Below, one piece after another: positions 41,463 to 50,996 of a stretch of DNA of 64,000 nucleotides. The notes beneath the pieces were generated by a model, which saw only the letters and a program-made list of their open reading frames with translations, had not been told where the DNA came from and ran no database searches. This DNA comes from CAINVV01 sp963663005 (GTDB taxonomy: Bacteria; Bacteroidota; Bacteroidia; Bacteroidales; Prolixibacteraceae): assembly GCA_963663005.2 (NCBI GenBank), contig CAXXHH010000015.1, forward strand, positions 62,001-126,000, in the 5' to 3' direction. The position numbers were made by a program, and so were the translations under genes. How positions within the stretch are numbered: position 1 is the first letter of the stretch; each line of letters starts with the position of its first letter.

Positions 41463-44069
41463 ATGAATTTCAACAATTTTACCATTAAAGCACAGGAAGC
41501 TGTTCAACAGGCCGTTCAGATTACGGCCGGGAATAACCAGCAGTCGATTGAAACGGCACACCTGATGAAAGGACTATTATCTGAAGCTGAAAATGTGACC
41601 TCATTTTTGCTTCAGAAAACCGGAGTTAACATCACCTGGTTCAGCAAGGAGCTCGATCGAATTATTGTCGGCTTTCCCAAGGTAACAGGAGGCGAACCAT
41701 TCCTTTCCAATACGGCCAATTCCGCCATTCAGAAGGCTATCGCCCTCTCTCAAAAGATGGGCGACAAATTCGTTTCTGTCGAGCATCTTTTGATGGCGCT
41801 CCTTGAGACCGGCGACGTTGTGAGTAAGCTCATGAAAGAACAGGGGGTCGGGAAAAAGGGCCTTGAGGAGGCAATCCGCGAACTGCGAAAGGGCTCAAAA
41901 GTCGAGAGTCAGACAGCAGAAGACACCTTCAATTCCCTGAACCGTTTTGCTGTCAACCTAAATGATGCAGCCCGGTCGGGCAAACTGGATCCAGTGATTG
42001 GTCGTGACGAAGAGATTCGCCGGGTACTGCAGATTCTATCGCGACGTACTAAAAACAATCCGATCCTGGTGGGTGAACCCGGCACCGGGAAGACAGCCAT
42101 CGCAGAGGGACTCGCCCAGCGGATCGTTCGTGGCGATGTGCCTGAGAATCTGCAAAGCAAGCAAATTTTCTCTCTCGACATGGGAGCTCTGATAGCTGGC
42201 GCAAAATACAAAGGGGAGTTTGAGGAGCGATTAAAATCTGTCATTCAGGAGGTTGAACAGGCTGAAGGCGAAGTGATACTCTTCATTGATGAAATTCATA
42301 CGCTCGTTGGCGCCGGCAAAAGTGAAGGTGCTATGGATGCCGCGAATATCCTGAAGCCTGCGCTGGCTCGCGGAGATTTGCGCGCTGTTGGCGCCACCAC
42401 CTTGAGCGAATATCAGAAATATTTCGAAAAAGACAAGGCGCTCGAGCGTCGTTTTCAGTTGGTTATGGTGGATGAACCGGATACGCTCTCTGCGATATCA
42501 ATCCTCCGCGGACTGAAAGAAAGGTATGAAAATCACCATAAAGTGCGTATCAAAGATGATGCTATCATTGCCTCGGTTGAATTATCCCAACGCTATATTA
42601 CCGATCGCTTTCTTCCGGATAAGGCCATCGACCTGATGGATGAGGCCGCGGCAAAGTTGAGAATGGAGATGAATTCACTTCCCGAAGAGCTCGATGAGAT
42701 AGAACGCAAATTGACGCAGCTGGAAATTGAACGAGCCGCCATCCAGCGGGAGAATGACCGTACAAAGCTTTCCCGGTTGGAGGAAGAAATTGCAAATCTC
42801 AAAGAGGATCAGAAAAAATTTCGCGCCTCCTGGCAGGCAGAGAAAAGTTTGATTGAGGGAATCCAGATCAAAAAGCAGGAGATTGAAGAGTTAAAAAATC
42901 AGGCCTCGCAAGCCGAACGACAAGGTGATTACGGTCAGGTGGCTGAGATCCGGTATGGAAAAATCAAGGAGGCAGAAGCTGTGATCCAGGCGCTTCAGGA
43001 GCAGCTTAGAGTGAAGCAAGGCACACAATCCCTCATCAAGGAGGAAGTTGATGCTGAAGATATTGCCGTCGTGGTGGCACGGTGGACAGGCATACCTGTC
43101 TCCAGGATGCTTCAGAGCGAGCGGGTGAAACTGATTCATCTGGAGGAAGAATTGCACAAACGGGTAGTCGGACAGGAGGAAGCTATCGCTGCCGTCTCTG
43201 ATGCCGTAAGGCGGTCGAGAGCCGGATTGCAGGACGAGAAACGGCCGATCGGATCATTTATCTTCCTGGGTACAACTGGCGTCGGCAAGACCGAATTGGC
43301 GAAGGCTTTGGCCGAATATCTCTTCGATGATGAAAATATGCTTACCCGGATCGATATGTCTGAATACCAGGAGAAATTTTCGGTCACCCGACTGATCGGC
43401 TCTCCTCCCGGCTATGTCGGTTACGACGAAGGTGGTCAGCTAACGGAAGCAGTTCGAAGAAAACCCTATTCTGTGCTGCTTTTTGACGAGATTGAGAAGG
43501 CACATCCCGATGTATTTAACGTACTGCTGCAAGTGTTGGATGACGGCCGTCTCACCGACAACAAAGGAAGAACCGTGAACTTTAAGAATACAATCATCAT
43601 CATGACTTCAAATCTGGGGTCTCACCTGATCCGGGAGCGAACCGAACAGATGAATGATTCGAACCGCAGCAAAGCCATGGAACAGCTCAACAACGATTTG
43701 ATGGAAATGCTGAAACAGACTATCCGTCCGGAGTTCCTGAACCGCATCGATGAGGTGATCGTTTTTGCCCCGTTGAACCGTGGGGAGATTCGTCAGATCG
43801 TTCGACTGCAGTTTGAAATGGTTCGATCACGGCTGGAGAAGAGTGGCTACAGGGCTGTCATCACGGAGGCCGCTATCGACTGGATCGCCGAAGCCGGGTT
43901 TGATCCGCAGTTTGGCGCCCGTCCCGTTAAACGGACTATGCAGAAATACCTGCTGAACGATCTGTCGAAAGAAATTCTGAACGGGAAAGTCAGCAAAGAG
44001 GGTGAAATTGTGATTGATGCGGAGGATAATCGGTTGATTTTTATTTCCCGTCCTTCCTTAGACATTTAA
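41463..44069 (+). CDS. clpB: ATP-dependent protein disaggregase ClpB
   Basis: An 868-residue Hsp100. ATG 41463 (MNFNNFTIKAQEAVQQ) is preferred over an upstream in-frame TTG at 41439. Domains in order: Clp_N repeats (1-145), AAA-1 with GEPGTGKTAIAEGL near residue 202 and LFIDEIHTLVGAG, the coiled-coil middle domain (about 410-525; ELDEIERKLTQLEIERA) that contacts DnaK, AAA-2 with GTTGVGKTELAKAL near 602, and a C-terminal D2 domain. It rescues aggregated proteins with DnaK. The 127-bp upstream region shows no sure heat-shock element. Confidence 0.95.
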   Translation: MNFNNFTIKAQEAVQQAVQITAGNNQQSIETAHLMKGLLSEAENVTSFLLQKTGVNITWFSKELDRIIVGFPKVTGGEPFLSNTANSAIQKAIALSQKMGDKFVSVEHLLMALLETGDVVSKLMKEQGVGKKGLEEAIRELRKGSKVESQTAEDTFNSLNRFAVNLNDAARSGKLDPVIGRDEEIRRVLQILSRRTKNNPILVGEPGTGKTAIAEGLAQRIVRGDVPENLQSKQIFSLDMGALIAGAKYKGEFEERLKSVIQEVEQAEGEVILFIDEIHTLVGAGKSEGAMDAANILKPALARGDLRAVGATTLSEYQKYFEKDKALERRFQLVMVDEPDTLSAISILRGLKERYENHHKVRIKDDAIIASVELSQRYITDRFLPDKAIDLMDEAAAKLRMEMNSLPEELDEIERKLTQLEIERAAIQRENDRTKLSRLEEEIANLKEDQKKFRASWQAEKSLIEGIQIKKQEIEELKNQASQAERQGDYGQVAEIRYGKIKEAEAVIQALQEQLRVKQGTQSLIKEEVDAEDIAVVVARWTGIPVSRMLQSERVKLIHLEEELHKRVVGQEEAIAAVSDAVRRSRAGLQDEKRPIGSFIFLGTTGVGKTELAKALAEYLFDDENMLTRIDMSEYQEKFSVTRLIGSPPGYVGYDEGGQLTEAVRRKPYSVLLFDEIEKAHPDVFNVLLQVLDDGRLTDNKGRTVNFKNTIIIMTSNLGSHLIRERTEQMNDSNRSKAMEQLNNDLMEMLKQTIRPEFLNRIDEVIVFAPLNRGEIRQIVRLQFEMVRSRLEKSGYRAVITEAAIDWIAEAGFDPQFGARPVKRTMQKYLLNDLSKEILNGKVSKEGEIVIDAEDNRLIFISRPSLDI

Positions 44070-44123
44070 AAAACCGCTTCGTGGTAGAAAAAAGCATTAA
44101 TTTCGGCTCAAATTAAATTTACG

Positions 44124-44885
44124 ATGATCGAAATTTGTGCATTGGCATCCGGCAGCAATGGAAACTGCTATTACATTGGGAATGAAACAGAAGCAGTACT
44201 TATTGATGCCGGACTGTCATTCAAGCAATTACTTAAAAGAATTGAATCAAAAGCACTCGACCCGGGGAAGATCAGGGCGGTCTTTATAACCCACGAGCAC
44301 GGTGACCATTCGAGAGGTGTCAGGGTACTGAGTAAAAAACTGGATATCCCGGTTTATATGACTTACGGCACTTTTGCCGCTTCGTTCCATAACTGGAAAC
44401 CGATATCCTATATCCCAATCGAAGATAATATTCCGGTCGAAGTGGGTTCTTTTACGGTTTTCCCAATTCTTAAAAACCACGACGCAGCAGAACCCACTTC
44501 TTTCCGGATTGAACATCAGGGAGTGCAGATTGGCGTTTTCACAGACATCGGCGAACCATGCGACAATGTCAAAAACCACCTCAGTCAATGTCATGCCCTG
44601 TTCCTTGAGACAAATTACGATCAGCAGCTGTTAAAGGACGGCTCATATCCGTACCATCTCAAAGTCAGAATAGAATCCACGGTAGGTCACCTATCAAATG
44701 TTCAAGCCTTTGAATTATTGAAGGAGTATGCCCACCCTGAACTTCAGTGTGTGTTTTTAAGTCACCTGTCGGCTGAAAACAACCGGCCTGAACTGGCATA
44801 CAACGAATTCGAACCGCTCAAAGAAAAGTTTCTGATCAAACTGACTGACCGGTTTGCAGCAAGTGAAATATTTACGCTGAAATAG
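44124..44885 (+). CDS. MBL-fold metallohydrolase (YycJ/WalJ-like)
   Basis: A 253-residue metallo-β-lactamase-fold protein. The start MIEICALASGSNGNCYYIGNE, the metal motif THEHGDHSRGVRVLS, the Asp in GVFTDIGEP and HLSAENNRPELAYNEF match the YycJ (WalJ) group. These are thought to be 5'-3' DNA exonucleases acting near replication and repair, but this is known only for some members. It ends directly before an inverted repeat. Confidence 0.82.
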   Translation: MIEICALASGSNGNCYYIGNETEAVLIDAGLSFKQLLKRIESKALDPGKIRAVFITHEHGDHSRGVRVLSKKLDIPVYMTYGTFAASFHNWKPISYIPIEDNIPVEVGSFTVFPILKNHDAAEPTSFRIEHQGVQIGVFTDIGEPCDNVKNHLSQCHALFLETNYDQQLLKDGSYPYHLKVRIESTVGHLSNVQAFELLKEYAHPELQCVFLSHLSAENNRPELAYNEFEPLKEKFLIKLTDRFAASEIFTLK

Positions 44886-44979
44886 ATTTTCGATTTTGGA
44901 TTGAGAACTCCGGGCCATTGCGCATCCTATTAAAATCTGGAGTCCCAATTCGAAAATCCAAAATCATAAATCCAAAATC
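44885..44979. repeat. Inverted microrepeat (ATTTTGGATT type) before the M3 peptidase gene
   Basis: Left arm 44885-44911 ending GATTTTGGATTGAGAACTCC. The right side 44939-44979 starts GGAGTCCCAATTCG and continues AAAATCCAAAATC twice. A close match of the left arm (GATTTTGGAATGAGAACTCC) is at 37691-37710. Confidence 0.7.
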
Positions 44980-45018
44980 TTTTTGTACCTTTTCGAACTG
45001 AACTACAAATCACACAAG

Positions 45019-47133
45019 ATGAAAAAAATCATGCTCCTTCTGCTTGCTATGCCATTGGTTTTAACCTCTTTCCAGGAAAAAGACAGTAAACCGGCTGTTA
45101 CTGAAAACCCATTGATGAGACCGTTTACCACACCATTCCAGGTTCCCCCATTCGGTGAAATCAAGCTCGAACATTTCTTACCTGCTATTGAGGCAGGAAT
45201 GAAGGCAAACCTGGCTGAAATCGATGCCATTGTTAACAATCCGGCAGCGCCTGATTTTAACAATACAATCCTGGCGTATGATACTGCCGGAGATCAGCTT
45301 TCAGTGGCAACGCGGATATTTTCAAACCTCAACGGAGCGAACACAAATCCCGCATTGCAAAAACTCGCACGCGAGATTACACCCAAAATGACTCGTCATC
45401 GCGACAATATCTCGCTTAATCCAGGGCTCTTCAAAAGAGTGAAAGCTGTTTATGAGAAGAGAAATTCGATGGGATTGAACGCTCAGCAAATACGGGTTGT
45501 CGAAAAATACTTTAAAGATTTCGAGCGGAACGGAGCCAATCTATCGCCTGAGAATCAATCCAGAATGCGCCAAATTAACGAAGAGCTATCTAAAACAGTT
45601 CTCCAGTATGGTGAAAATCTGTTGGCTGAGACAAACAAAAACTTCAAAATGGTGGTCGACAAAAAGGAAGATCTCTCCGGACTGCCGACTGATGTGATTG
45701 AGGCTGCCGCAATCGAAGCAAAGAAAGACAGCTTACCAGGGAAATGGGAATTTACGCTTGCAAAACCAAGTATGCTGCCATTCCTGACTTATGCCAATAA
45801 CCGTGATCTACGGGAGAAACTATATCGTGGCTATTTTATGCGCGGCGATTATGATAATAAATTTGACAACAAAGAGTTGATCAAAAAAATGGTTCTGTTG
45901 CGTGATGAAAAGGCAAAAATGCTGGGATTCAAAAATAACGCATCTTATGTCATTGACGAGAATATGGCCAAGACTCCGGAAATTGTGTACCAATTTCTTG
46001 AGAAACTCTATGTTCCTGCACTCGCCAGAGCAAAGAAAGAGCGTGCTGATATGCAGTCAATCATCGACAAAGAAGGTGGAAAATTCAAATTAAAATCTTG
46101 GGATTGGTGGTACTATGCGGAGAAAGTAAGAAAAGCCAAATACGATCTTGATGAGGCCGAGTTGAAACCATACTTCTCATTGGATAATGTTCAAAAGGGA
46201 ATGTTTTATGTAGCCAATAAACTGTACGGGATCACTTTCGAAAAAAGATCTGATCTTCCGGTTTATCATCCTGAAGTCGTCGCTTATGAGGTAAAAGACA
46301 AGGATAAGTCACACCTGGCAGTGCTTTACATGGATTTCCACCCAAGAGATGGCAAACGAGTTGGTGCCTGGTGTACAGGTTATCAGGGTCGCCAATACCG
46401 CAACGGCAAGAAAACTGATCCGGTCATTTCGATGGTGATGAATTTCACCCGCCCTACCGGGAATGCACCCGCATTGCTGAGTTTTGAGGAAGTTACAACG
46501 GCATTCCATGAGTTCGGTCATGCGCTGCACAGTGTATTTGCCGATGGCCCATACGACCGTACATCAAGAGACGTGCCACGCGATTTCGTTGAGCTTCCTT
46601 CTCAAGTCAATGAAAATTGGGCTGCAGAACCTCAGGTGCTAAAAGCCTATGCCAAACATTATAAGACGGGTAAGGTTATTCCGGATGCCCTGATCGACAA
46701 ACTGGAAAAAAGCAGTCAGTTCAACCAGGGTTTCATTACCACAGAATTATTGGCAGCTTCTATCCTCGATATGGACTATAACACACCTGCAAATCCTGCC
46801 ATAGCCGATGTGCGCGATTTTGAGAAAAAATCGATGGACAAAATCGGGCTGATAGACGAAATTCTTCCCCGTTACAGGAGTACCTATTTTAACCACTCCT
46901 TCAGCGGCGGTTATACAGCAGGCTATTATGTTTACATCTGGGCAGCAGTGCTGGATGCCGATGCATTTGATGCATTCAAGTCATCCGGAGATATTTTTAA
47001 TCCAAAGTTGGCAGCCAAATTCCGCGATCTGCTTACCAATTGTGGCACAGACGAAGGCATGAATATTTACACGAAATTCAGAGGCAAGGATCCTGACATT
47101 GTACCTTTATTGAAGAAAAGAGGTCTCCAATAA
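45019..47133 (+). CDS. dcp: M3 family peptidase (peptidyl-dipeptidase Dcp-like), exported
   Basis: A 704-residue zinc metallopeptidase. ATG 45019 gives a signal peptide (MKKIMLLLLAMPLVLTSFQ); the in-frame TTG at 44983 lies in repeat DNA. The zinc motif is TTAFHEFGHALHS (HExxH). ELPSQVNENWAAEPQVL provides the third-ligand Glu region, and FNHSFSGGYTAGYYVYIWA is the C-terminal substrate loop. The Dcp type cleaves dipeptides from C-termini. The cleavage site is not sharp, so it may be lipid-anchored or periplasmic. Confidence 0.88.
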   Translation: MKKIMLLLLAMPLVLTSFQEKDSKPAVTENPLMRPFTTPFQVPPFGEIKLEHFLPAIEAGMKANLAEIDAIVNNPAAPDFNNTILAYDTAGDQLSVATRIFSNLNGANTNPALQKLAREITPKMTRHRDNISLNPGLFKRVKAVYEKRNSMGLNAQQIRVVEKYFKDFERNGANLSPENQSRMRQINEELSKTVLQYGENLLAETNKNFKMVVDKKEDLSGLPTDVIEAAAIEAKKDSLPGKWEFTLAKPSMLPFLTYANNRDLREKLYRGYFMRGDYDNKFDNKELIKKMVLLRDEKAKMLGFKNNASYVIDENMAKTPEIVYQFLEKLYVPALARAKKERADMQSIIDKEGGKFKLKSWDWWYYAEKVRKAKYDLDEAELKPYFSLDNVQKGMFYVANKLYGITFEKRSDLPVYHPEVVAYEVKDKDKSHLAVLYMDFHPRDGKRVGAWCTGYQGRQYRNGKKTDPVISMVMNFTRPTGNAPALLSFEEVTTAFHEFGHALHSVFADGPYDRTSRDVPRDFVELPSQVNENWAAEPQVLKAYAKHYKTGKVIPDALIDKLEKSSQFNQGFITTELLAASILDMDYNTPANPAIADVRDFEKKSMDKIGLIDEILPRYRSTYFNHSFSGGYTAGYYVYIWAAVLDADAFDAFKSSGDIFNPKLAAKFRDLLTNCGTDEGMNIYTKFRGKDPDIVPLLKKRGLQ

Positions 47134-47144
47134 GACAAATAATT

Positions 47145-47152
47145 TATCTTTG
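47145..47152 (+). promoter_or_regulatory. -7 box TATCTTTG of the DUF151 gene
   Basis: Exact TAnnTTTG, 50 bp before the start codon. Confidence 0.55.
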
Positions 47153-47202
47153 CAGATGTAAATCTTCAAAGTTTTGAACCCTGATAATGTTCGTGTTGTA
47201 GC

Positions 47203-47805
47203 ATGAAAAAAATCAAATTGAAAATTCTTGGGCTCTCCTACAGCCAGGATCAATCGGGCGCTTATGCACTCGTTTTGGCGGAGACCGATGGAAACAGGCG
47301 AATACCTATAATCATCGGCGCCGTGGAAGCTCAGGCAATTGCAATTAATCTGGAAGGGCTGCGACCTCCCAGACCACTGACGCACGATCTGTTCACGACG
47401 GTTCTTTCAACTTTCGAAATCCAGCTAACGGAAGTTTTCATTCATTCATTCGAAGAGGGGATTTTCTATGCTGAAATGAAGCTTACAGGCGAAAAAGGAA
47501 ATTTCAGCATAGACTCCCGGACTTCGGATGCAATAGCGCTTGCATTACGCTGCAACTGCCCGATCTTTACGACGGAAGAAGTGATGAGCCAGACCGGCGT
47601 CATCATCGATTTCGAAGACTCTGAGGAGGAATCAGCAATCGAAAATGAATTGGACGAGCATTCGATCTACGATGAATTTACCCTTGACGAGCTAAATGAG
47701 ATGCTCGATAAAGCGATTCATGACGAAGAATACGAGAAAGCTTCGGTGATCCGGGATGAAATAACAAAGCGATCCGATTCGGCTCAAGAATCATTAGAAA
47801 AATAA
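47203..47805 (+). CDS. Bifunctional nuclease-family protein (DUF151) with UVR motif
   Basis: A 200-residue protein. The N-terminal DUF151 domain has KILGLSYSQDQSGAYALVLAE, RRIPIIIGAVEAQAIAINLEG and SIDSRTSDAIALALRCNCPIF. The C-terminal 35 residues (LDELNEMLDKAIHDEEYEKASVIRDEI) form a UVR-type helical hairpin, as in UvrB/UvrC and ClpC. This two-domain layout is common in Bacteroidota. The gene lies 8 bp before thyA, so it is probably in one operon with thyA and folA. RNase/DNase activity is reported for plant and some bacterial relatives. Confidence 0.85.
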   Translation: MKKIKLKILGLSYSQDQSGAYALVLAETDGNRRIPIIIGAVEAQAIAINLEGLRPPRPLTHDLFTTVLSTFEIQLTEVFIHSFEEGIFYAEMKLTGEKGNFSIDSRTSDAIALALRCNCPIFTTEEVMSQTGVIIDFEDSEEESAIENELDEHSIYDEFTLDELNEMLDKAIHDEEYEKASVIRDEITKRSDSAQESLEK

Positions 47806-47813
47806 TTACCAGG

Positions 47814-48608
47814 ATGAGACAATATCTCGACTTACTTACCCACTTGCTGGAAACCGGAAGTGAACGGTCGGATCGTACCGGTACAGGCACTATCAGCAGG
47901 TTCGGTTATCAGATGCGTTTCAATCTGGAAGAAGGGTTTCCCGTTGTTACAACCAAAAAATTGCATCTGAAATCGATTATTCATGAGCTTTTGTGGTTTC
48001 TGAACGGTGATACCAATGTTAAATATCTTCAGGACAACGGAGTAAAGATATGGAACGAATGGGCAGGTGAAGATGGTGAACTTGGACCGGTTTACGGTCA
48101 CCAGTGGCGTTCATGGTCTGCCCCTGACGGAAAAGAAATCGACCAGATCACGCAGTTGATTGACCAGATAAAAAGCAATCCCACCTCCCGGCGTTTAATC
48201 GTAAGTGCCTGGAATGTAGGCGATCTGGACAAGATGAAACTCCCACCATGTCATCTTTTATTCCAATTTTATGTCAACGACGGAAGGCTCTCCTGTCAGT
48301 TGTACCAGCGCAGTGCAGATGTCTTTTTGGGGGTGCCGTTCAATATTGCGTCATACGCATTACTTACTTTAATGGTCGCTCAAGTCACCGGACTAAAACC
48401 CGGAGATTTTGTACATACTTTCGGTGATGCCCATATTTACAACAACCATTTGGAGCAGGTGAGACTTCAGCTTTCCCGGGAGCCTTTCCCACTTCCTCAG
48501 ATGAAAATCAATCCGCAGGTTAAAAGCATTTTCGATTTCAAATACGATGATTTTGAACTTGTTAATTACCAGGCTCACCCACATATCAAGGGAGATGTTT
48601 CGATTTAA
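47814..48608 (+). CDS. thyA: Thymidylate synthase
   Basis: A 264-residue ThyA, the standard length. MRQYLDLLTHLLETGSERSDRTGTGT is at the N-terminus. The catalytic Cys is in LPPCHLLFQFYV, preceded by SRRLIVSAWN. LYQRSADVFLGVPFNIASYALL and HTFGDAHIYNNHLEQ complete the active site. It makes dTMP from dUMP with methylene-tetrahydrofolate. DHFR, which recycles the dihydrofolate produced, follows at 66 bp. Confidence 0.95.
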   Translation: MRQYLDLLTHLLETGSERSDRTGTGTISRFGYQMRFNLEEGFPVVTTKKLHLKSIIHELLWFLNGDTNVKYLQDNGVKIWNEWAGEDGELGPVYGHQWRSWSAPDGKEIDQITQLIDQIKSNPTSRRLIVSAWNVGDLDKMKLPPCHLLFQFYVNDGRLSCQLYQRSADVFLGVPFNIASYALLTLMVAQVTGLKPGDFVHTFGDAHIYNNHLEQVRLQLSREPFPLPQMKINPQVKSIFDFKYDDFELVNYQAHPHIKGDVSI

Positions 48609-48674
48609 CCGAAGAAGACCGCAAGCTTTTGTGCCGAATCATTAATATAAACAGCTGAAATCCAGAGACTTTTT

Positions 48675-49169
48675 ATGGTTTATCAAAATATCTCCATCAT
48701 CGTTGCCATTGCTCAGAATTTTGCGATCGGACTAAACAACGATCTCCTTTTTCACCTGCCGGAAGATTTGAAACGGTTTAAAAGAATCACTACCGGGAAA
48801 GCCCTGATTATGGGCAAACGAACATTCTATTCGCTGCCAAAAGCGCCTCTTCCAAACAGACGAAATATTGTGATAACAGATATACCGGGTGAAAAATTTC
48901 CGGGGTGTGAATCAGCAGAATCCATTGAGGAGGCGATTGAGCTGGTCAAAAATGAGCCGGAAGCATTTATTATTGGTGGAGGAATGATCTATAGGCAGTT
49001 CTATCCTCTGGCAGGAAAGCTGTACCTCACGCTTGTCCACAAAGATCTTGAAGCAGATACATTTTTCCCAACCATCGACTTTAATGATTGGCAGGAAACA
49101 ACCCGGGAAGATCTTTTTGACGAGAAAAATGGATTCGCGTACTCTTATCTCGATTTAGTAAGAAGATAA
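48675..49169 (+). CDS. folA: Dihydrofolate reductase
   Basis: A 164-residue DHFR. ISIIVAIAQNFAIGLNNDLLFHLPEDLKRFK contains the Met20-loop region and the catalytic acid (LPEDLK; here Glu/Asp of the E/D position). ALIMGKRTFYSLPKAPLPNR and AFIIGGGMIYRQF are the NADPH-binding motifs. It reduces dihydrofolate made by the upstream ThyA. Gene order DUF151-thyA-folA is a compact pyrimidine/folate unit. Confidence 0.93.
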   Translation: MVYQNISIIVAIAQNFAIGLNNDLLFHLPEDLKRFKRITTGKALIMGKRTFYSLPKAPLPNRRNIVITDIPGEKFPGCESAESIEEAIELVKNEPEAFIIGGGMIYRQFYPLAGKLYLTLVHKDLEADTFFPTIDFNDWQETTREDLFDEKNGFAYSYLDLVRR

Positions 49170-49211
49170 ATTGCCTGTTCCATTACGCATTCGAAGCTGC
49201 ATCACTGCGTA

Positions 49212-49886
49212 TCAATCATCCAATACCAGCATCTTACCCAAATTATCGAAGCGGTTGCTATAATCCTGAATCGACGTTCTGATTACTTCCAACGCCTCTT
49301 CCCGATCGTAAACTGCCTCAATAACTGTATTCCCTTCTTCTCCGGGAATGTCCTTGTAAGTTAAAAAATAGTGCCTTAGCCGGGTGATAATATGTTTGGG
49401 AACATCCTTCAGGGAAGTAAAATGGCCATAAACAAAATCATTATTCAGCACAGCGATGATTTTATCGTCTGCTTCGTCTCCATCGATCATCCTTAATCCA
49501 CCGATAGGTTTAGCAGTGACCAAAATATCACCATGATGAATAGACTTCTCTGTGAGCACCACAATATCAATAGGGTCACCGTCTCCCTTGATGCCCTTCT
49601 TTCCGGTCTTGGTGGAACACAAATCACCCACTAACTTTCCGCAGTATGTCTGAGGAATGAAACCATATAAGGCCGGACAAACGTTCGAGAATTGCTGTGG
49701 ACGATCAATTTTTAGATATCCGGAATCTTTATCCACTTCGTATTTTACGGTATCAGTCGGCACCACCTCAATGAAAGCCGTAACCTTTTCCGGGGCATGA
49801 TGACCGATATGAATACCATGCCATGGGTGAGATTTATACCTCAATCCCATTAATCGCCCAATTGGGTCTGAAAATTTATCCGCCAT
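49212..49886 (-). CDS. ppa: Inorganic pyrophosphatase (family I)
   Basis: A 224-residue soluble PPase. The metal-binding core GDGDPIDIVVLTEK contains the conserved Asp residues, after YGFIPQTYCGKLVG. VKYEVDKDSGYLKIDRPQQFSN and GLRMIDGDEADDKIIAV are also diagnostic. It hydrolyses pyrophosphate to drive biosynthesis. The gene converges on folA across a 42-bp gap. Confidence 0.92.
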   Translation of the reverse strand: MADKFSDPIGRLMGLRYKSHPWHGIHIGHHAPEKVTAFIEVVPTDTVKYEVDKDSGYLKIDRPQQFSNVCPALYGFIPQTYCGKLVGDLCSTKTGKKGIKGDGDPIDIVVLTEKSIHHGDILVTAKPIGGLRMIDGDEADDKIIAVLNNDFVYGHFTSLKDVPKHIITRLRHYFLTYKDIPGEEGNTVIEAVYDREEALEVIRTSIQDYSNRFDNLGKMLVLDD

Positions 49887-49989
49887 AACCGATTTTTTAA
49901 ACTTATTACAATAATAGCTTTATTTCGGCTCAATAACAAACAGCAATTTTAACTTTCCCCGCATTCCCAGCCACGACTTCGATATTTAA

Positions 49990-50130
49990 TGGCTTTTCTC
50001 TGATGATTATTAAACTGCGGAGACATGTATTTGCAGCCCTACTGCAATAGCGCACCGAAGGCAAGAAGGCATACCCCGGAGAACGGCAAGCCCATGGGCA
50101 CAACCGAAGGAAGAAACGACTCGACCAAAG
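49990..50130 (+). other. GC-richer non-coding patch after kdpE (possible small RNA)
   Basis: About 120 bases here are less AT-rich than nearby intergenic DNA. They contain the palindrome GCCCATGGGC (50090-50099) and paired-looking segments (CGAAGGCAAGAAGGC, ACGGCAAGCC). TGTATTTG at 50026-50033 is one mismatch from a -7 box. No protein is supported. It may be a small structured RNA running toward kdpE, but I do not recognise a family. Confidence 0.25.
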
Positions 50131-50814
50131 TCAGCCCCCAAATCTATACCCGATGCCCGATTCTGTATTCAGCAGAGTTGGTTTGGAGGGAATATCTTCT
50201 ATTTTTTTCCTTAGCTGGGCAATGAAAACCCTGAGATATTGGGTCTGTTCCTGATAACCAATCCCCCAGATTTCTCTTAAAATATATTGATGTGTCAAAA
50301 CCCGGCCCTGATTTTTTGCCATCAAAGCAAGTAGTGAAAACTCGGTGGAAGTAAGCTTAAGTATTTCGTCATTCTTTTTCACCATGTGACTGGCAAGATC
50401 GATCTCCAGATCACCTATTGTCAGGATTGGACTATCCAGGGATCCGTTACTCTGCCTGATTGCCACACGAATCCGGGCTAAAAGTTCGCCTGTTCTGAAG
50501 GGCTTCGTAAGGTAATCATTTGCCCCATGATCGAGTGCACGGATAATATCTTCTTCAGCACTTCGGACGGAGAGAATAAGGATAGGCTTCTCATACCACT
50601 CCCTGAGTTTCCTGAGGATTTCTATCCCATCCGCGTCTGGCAAACCAAGATCCAGCAGGATGAGTACCGGATGTGTAGTTGCAGCATGAATTAACCCTTC
50701 CTTCCCAGTAGCTGCTTCTGAAATCTTGTATCCATTTGCAGACAACGTTATTTCCAGCAAACGTCTTATCTGAACCTCATCATCAATTATCAGGATTGTT
50801 TCGTTGTAATTCAT
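50131..50814 (-). CDS. kdpE: KdpE response regulator
   Basis: A 227-residue OmpR-type regulator. The receiver domain has ILIIDDEVQIRRLLEITL, the phosphoacceptor Asp in LILLDLGLPDADG, and the Lys of LTKPF. The winged-helix output domain reads LTSTEFSLLALMAKNQGRVLTHQYILREIWG and ends YLRVFIAQLRKKIE...ESGIGYRF. It would activate the kdp operon on K+ limitation when phosphorylated by KdpD. A gap of 182 bp separates it from kdpD, longer than usual. Confidence 0.92.
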   Translation of the reverse strand: MNYNETILIIDDEVQIRRLLEITLSANGYKISEAATGKEGLIHAATTHPVLILLDLGLPDADGIEILRKLREWYEKPILILSVRSAEEDIIRALDHGANDYLTKPFRTGELLARIRVAIRQSNGSLDSPILTIGDLEIDLASHMVKKNDEILKLTSTEFSLLALMAKNQGRVLTHQYILREIWGIGYQEQTQYLRVFIAQLRKKIEDIPSKPTLLNTESGIGYRFGG

Positions 50815-50996
50815 GGTAATTCTATTTTTTATCCGGGTAAAAATCAGACAGAATATTTTCTCAAAAAATTTAAATTCTTGACAATAAGACTAATGTAACT
50901 AAATTATTTTATCTGCCAAACCAAATCCTGTATCCGCTTCGCAATTGATCAGAATTGGAGTGCAGCAAATACCTTAAGATAGGGTGGCCGAATATA

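Noticed and set aside
44093..44123. Promoter box before the YycJ-like gene
   Set aside because: AATTTACG-type sequence is too far from the consensus.
50025..50225. 66-codon plus-strand frame overlapping the kdpE end
   Set aside because: Half of it is antisense to kdpE and the rest has no protein-like pattern.
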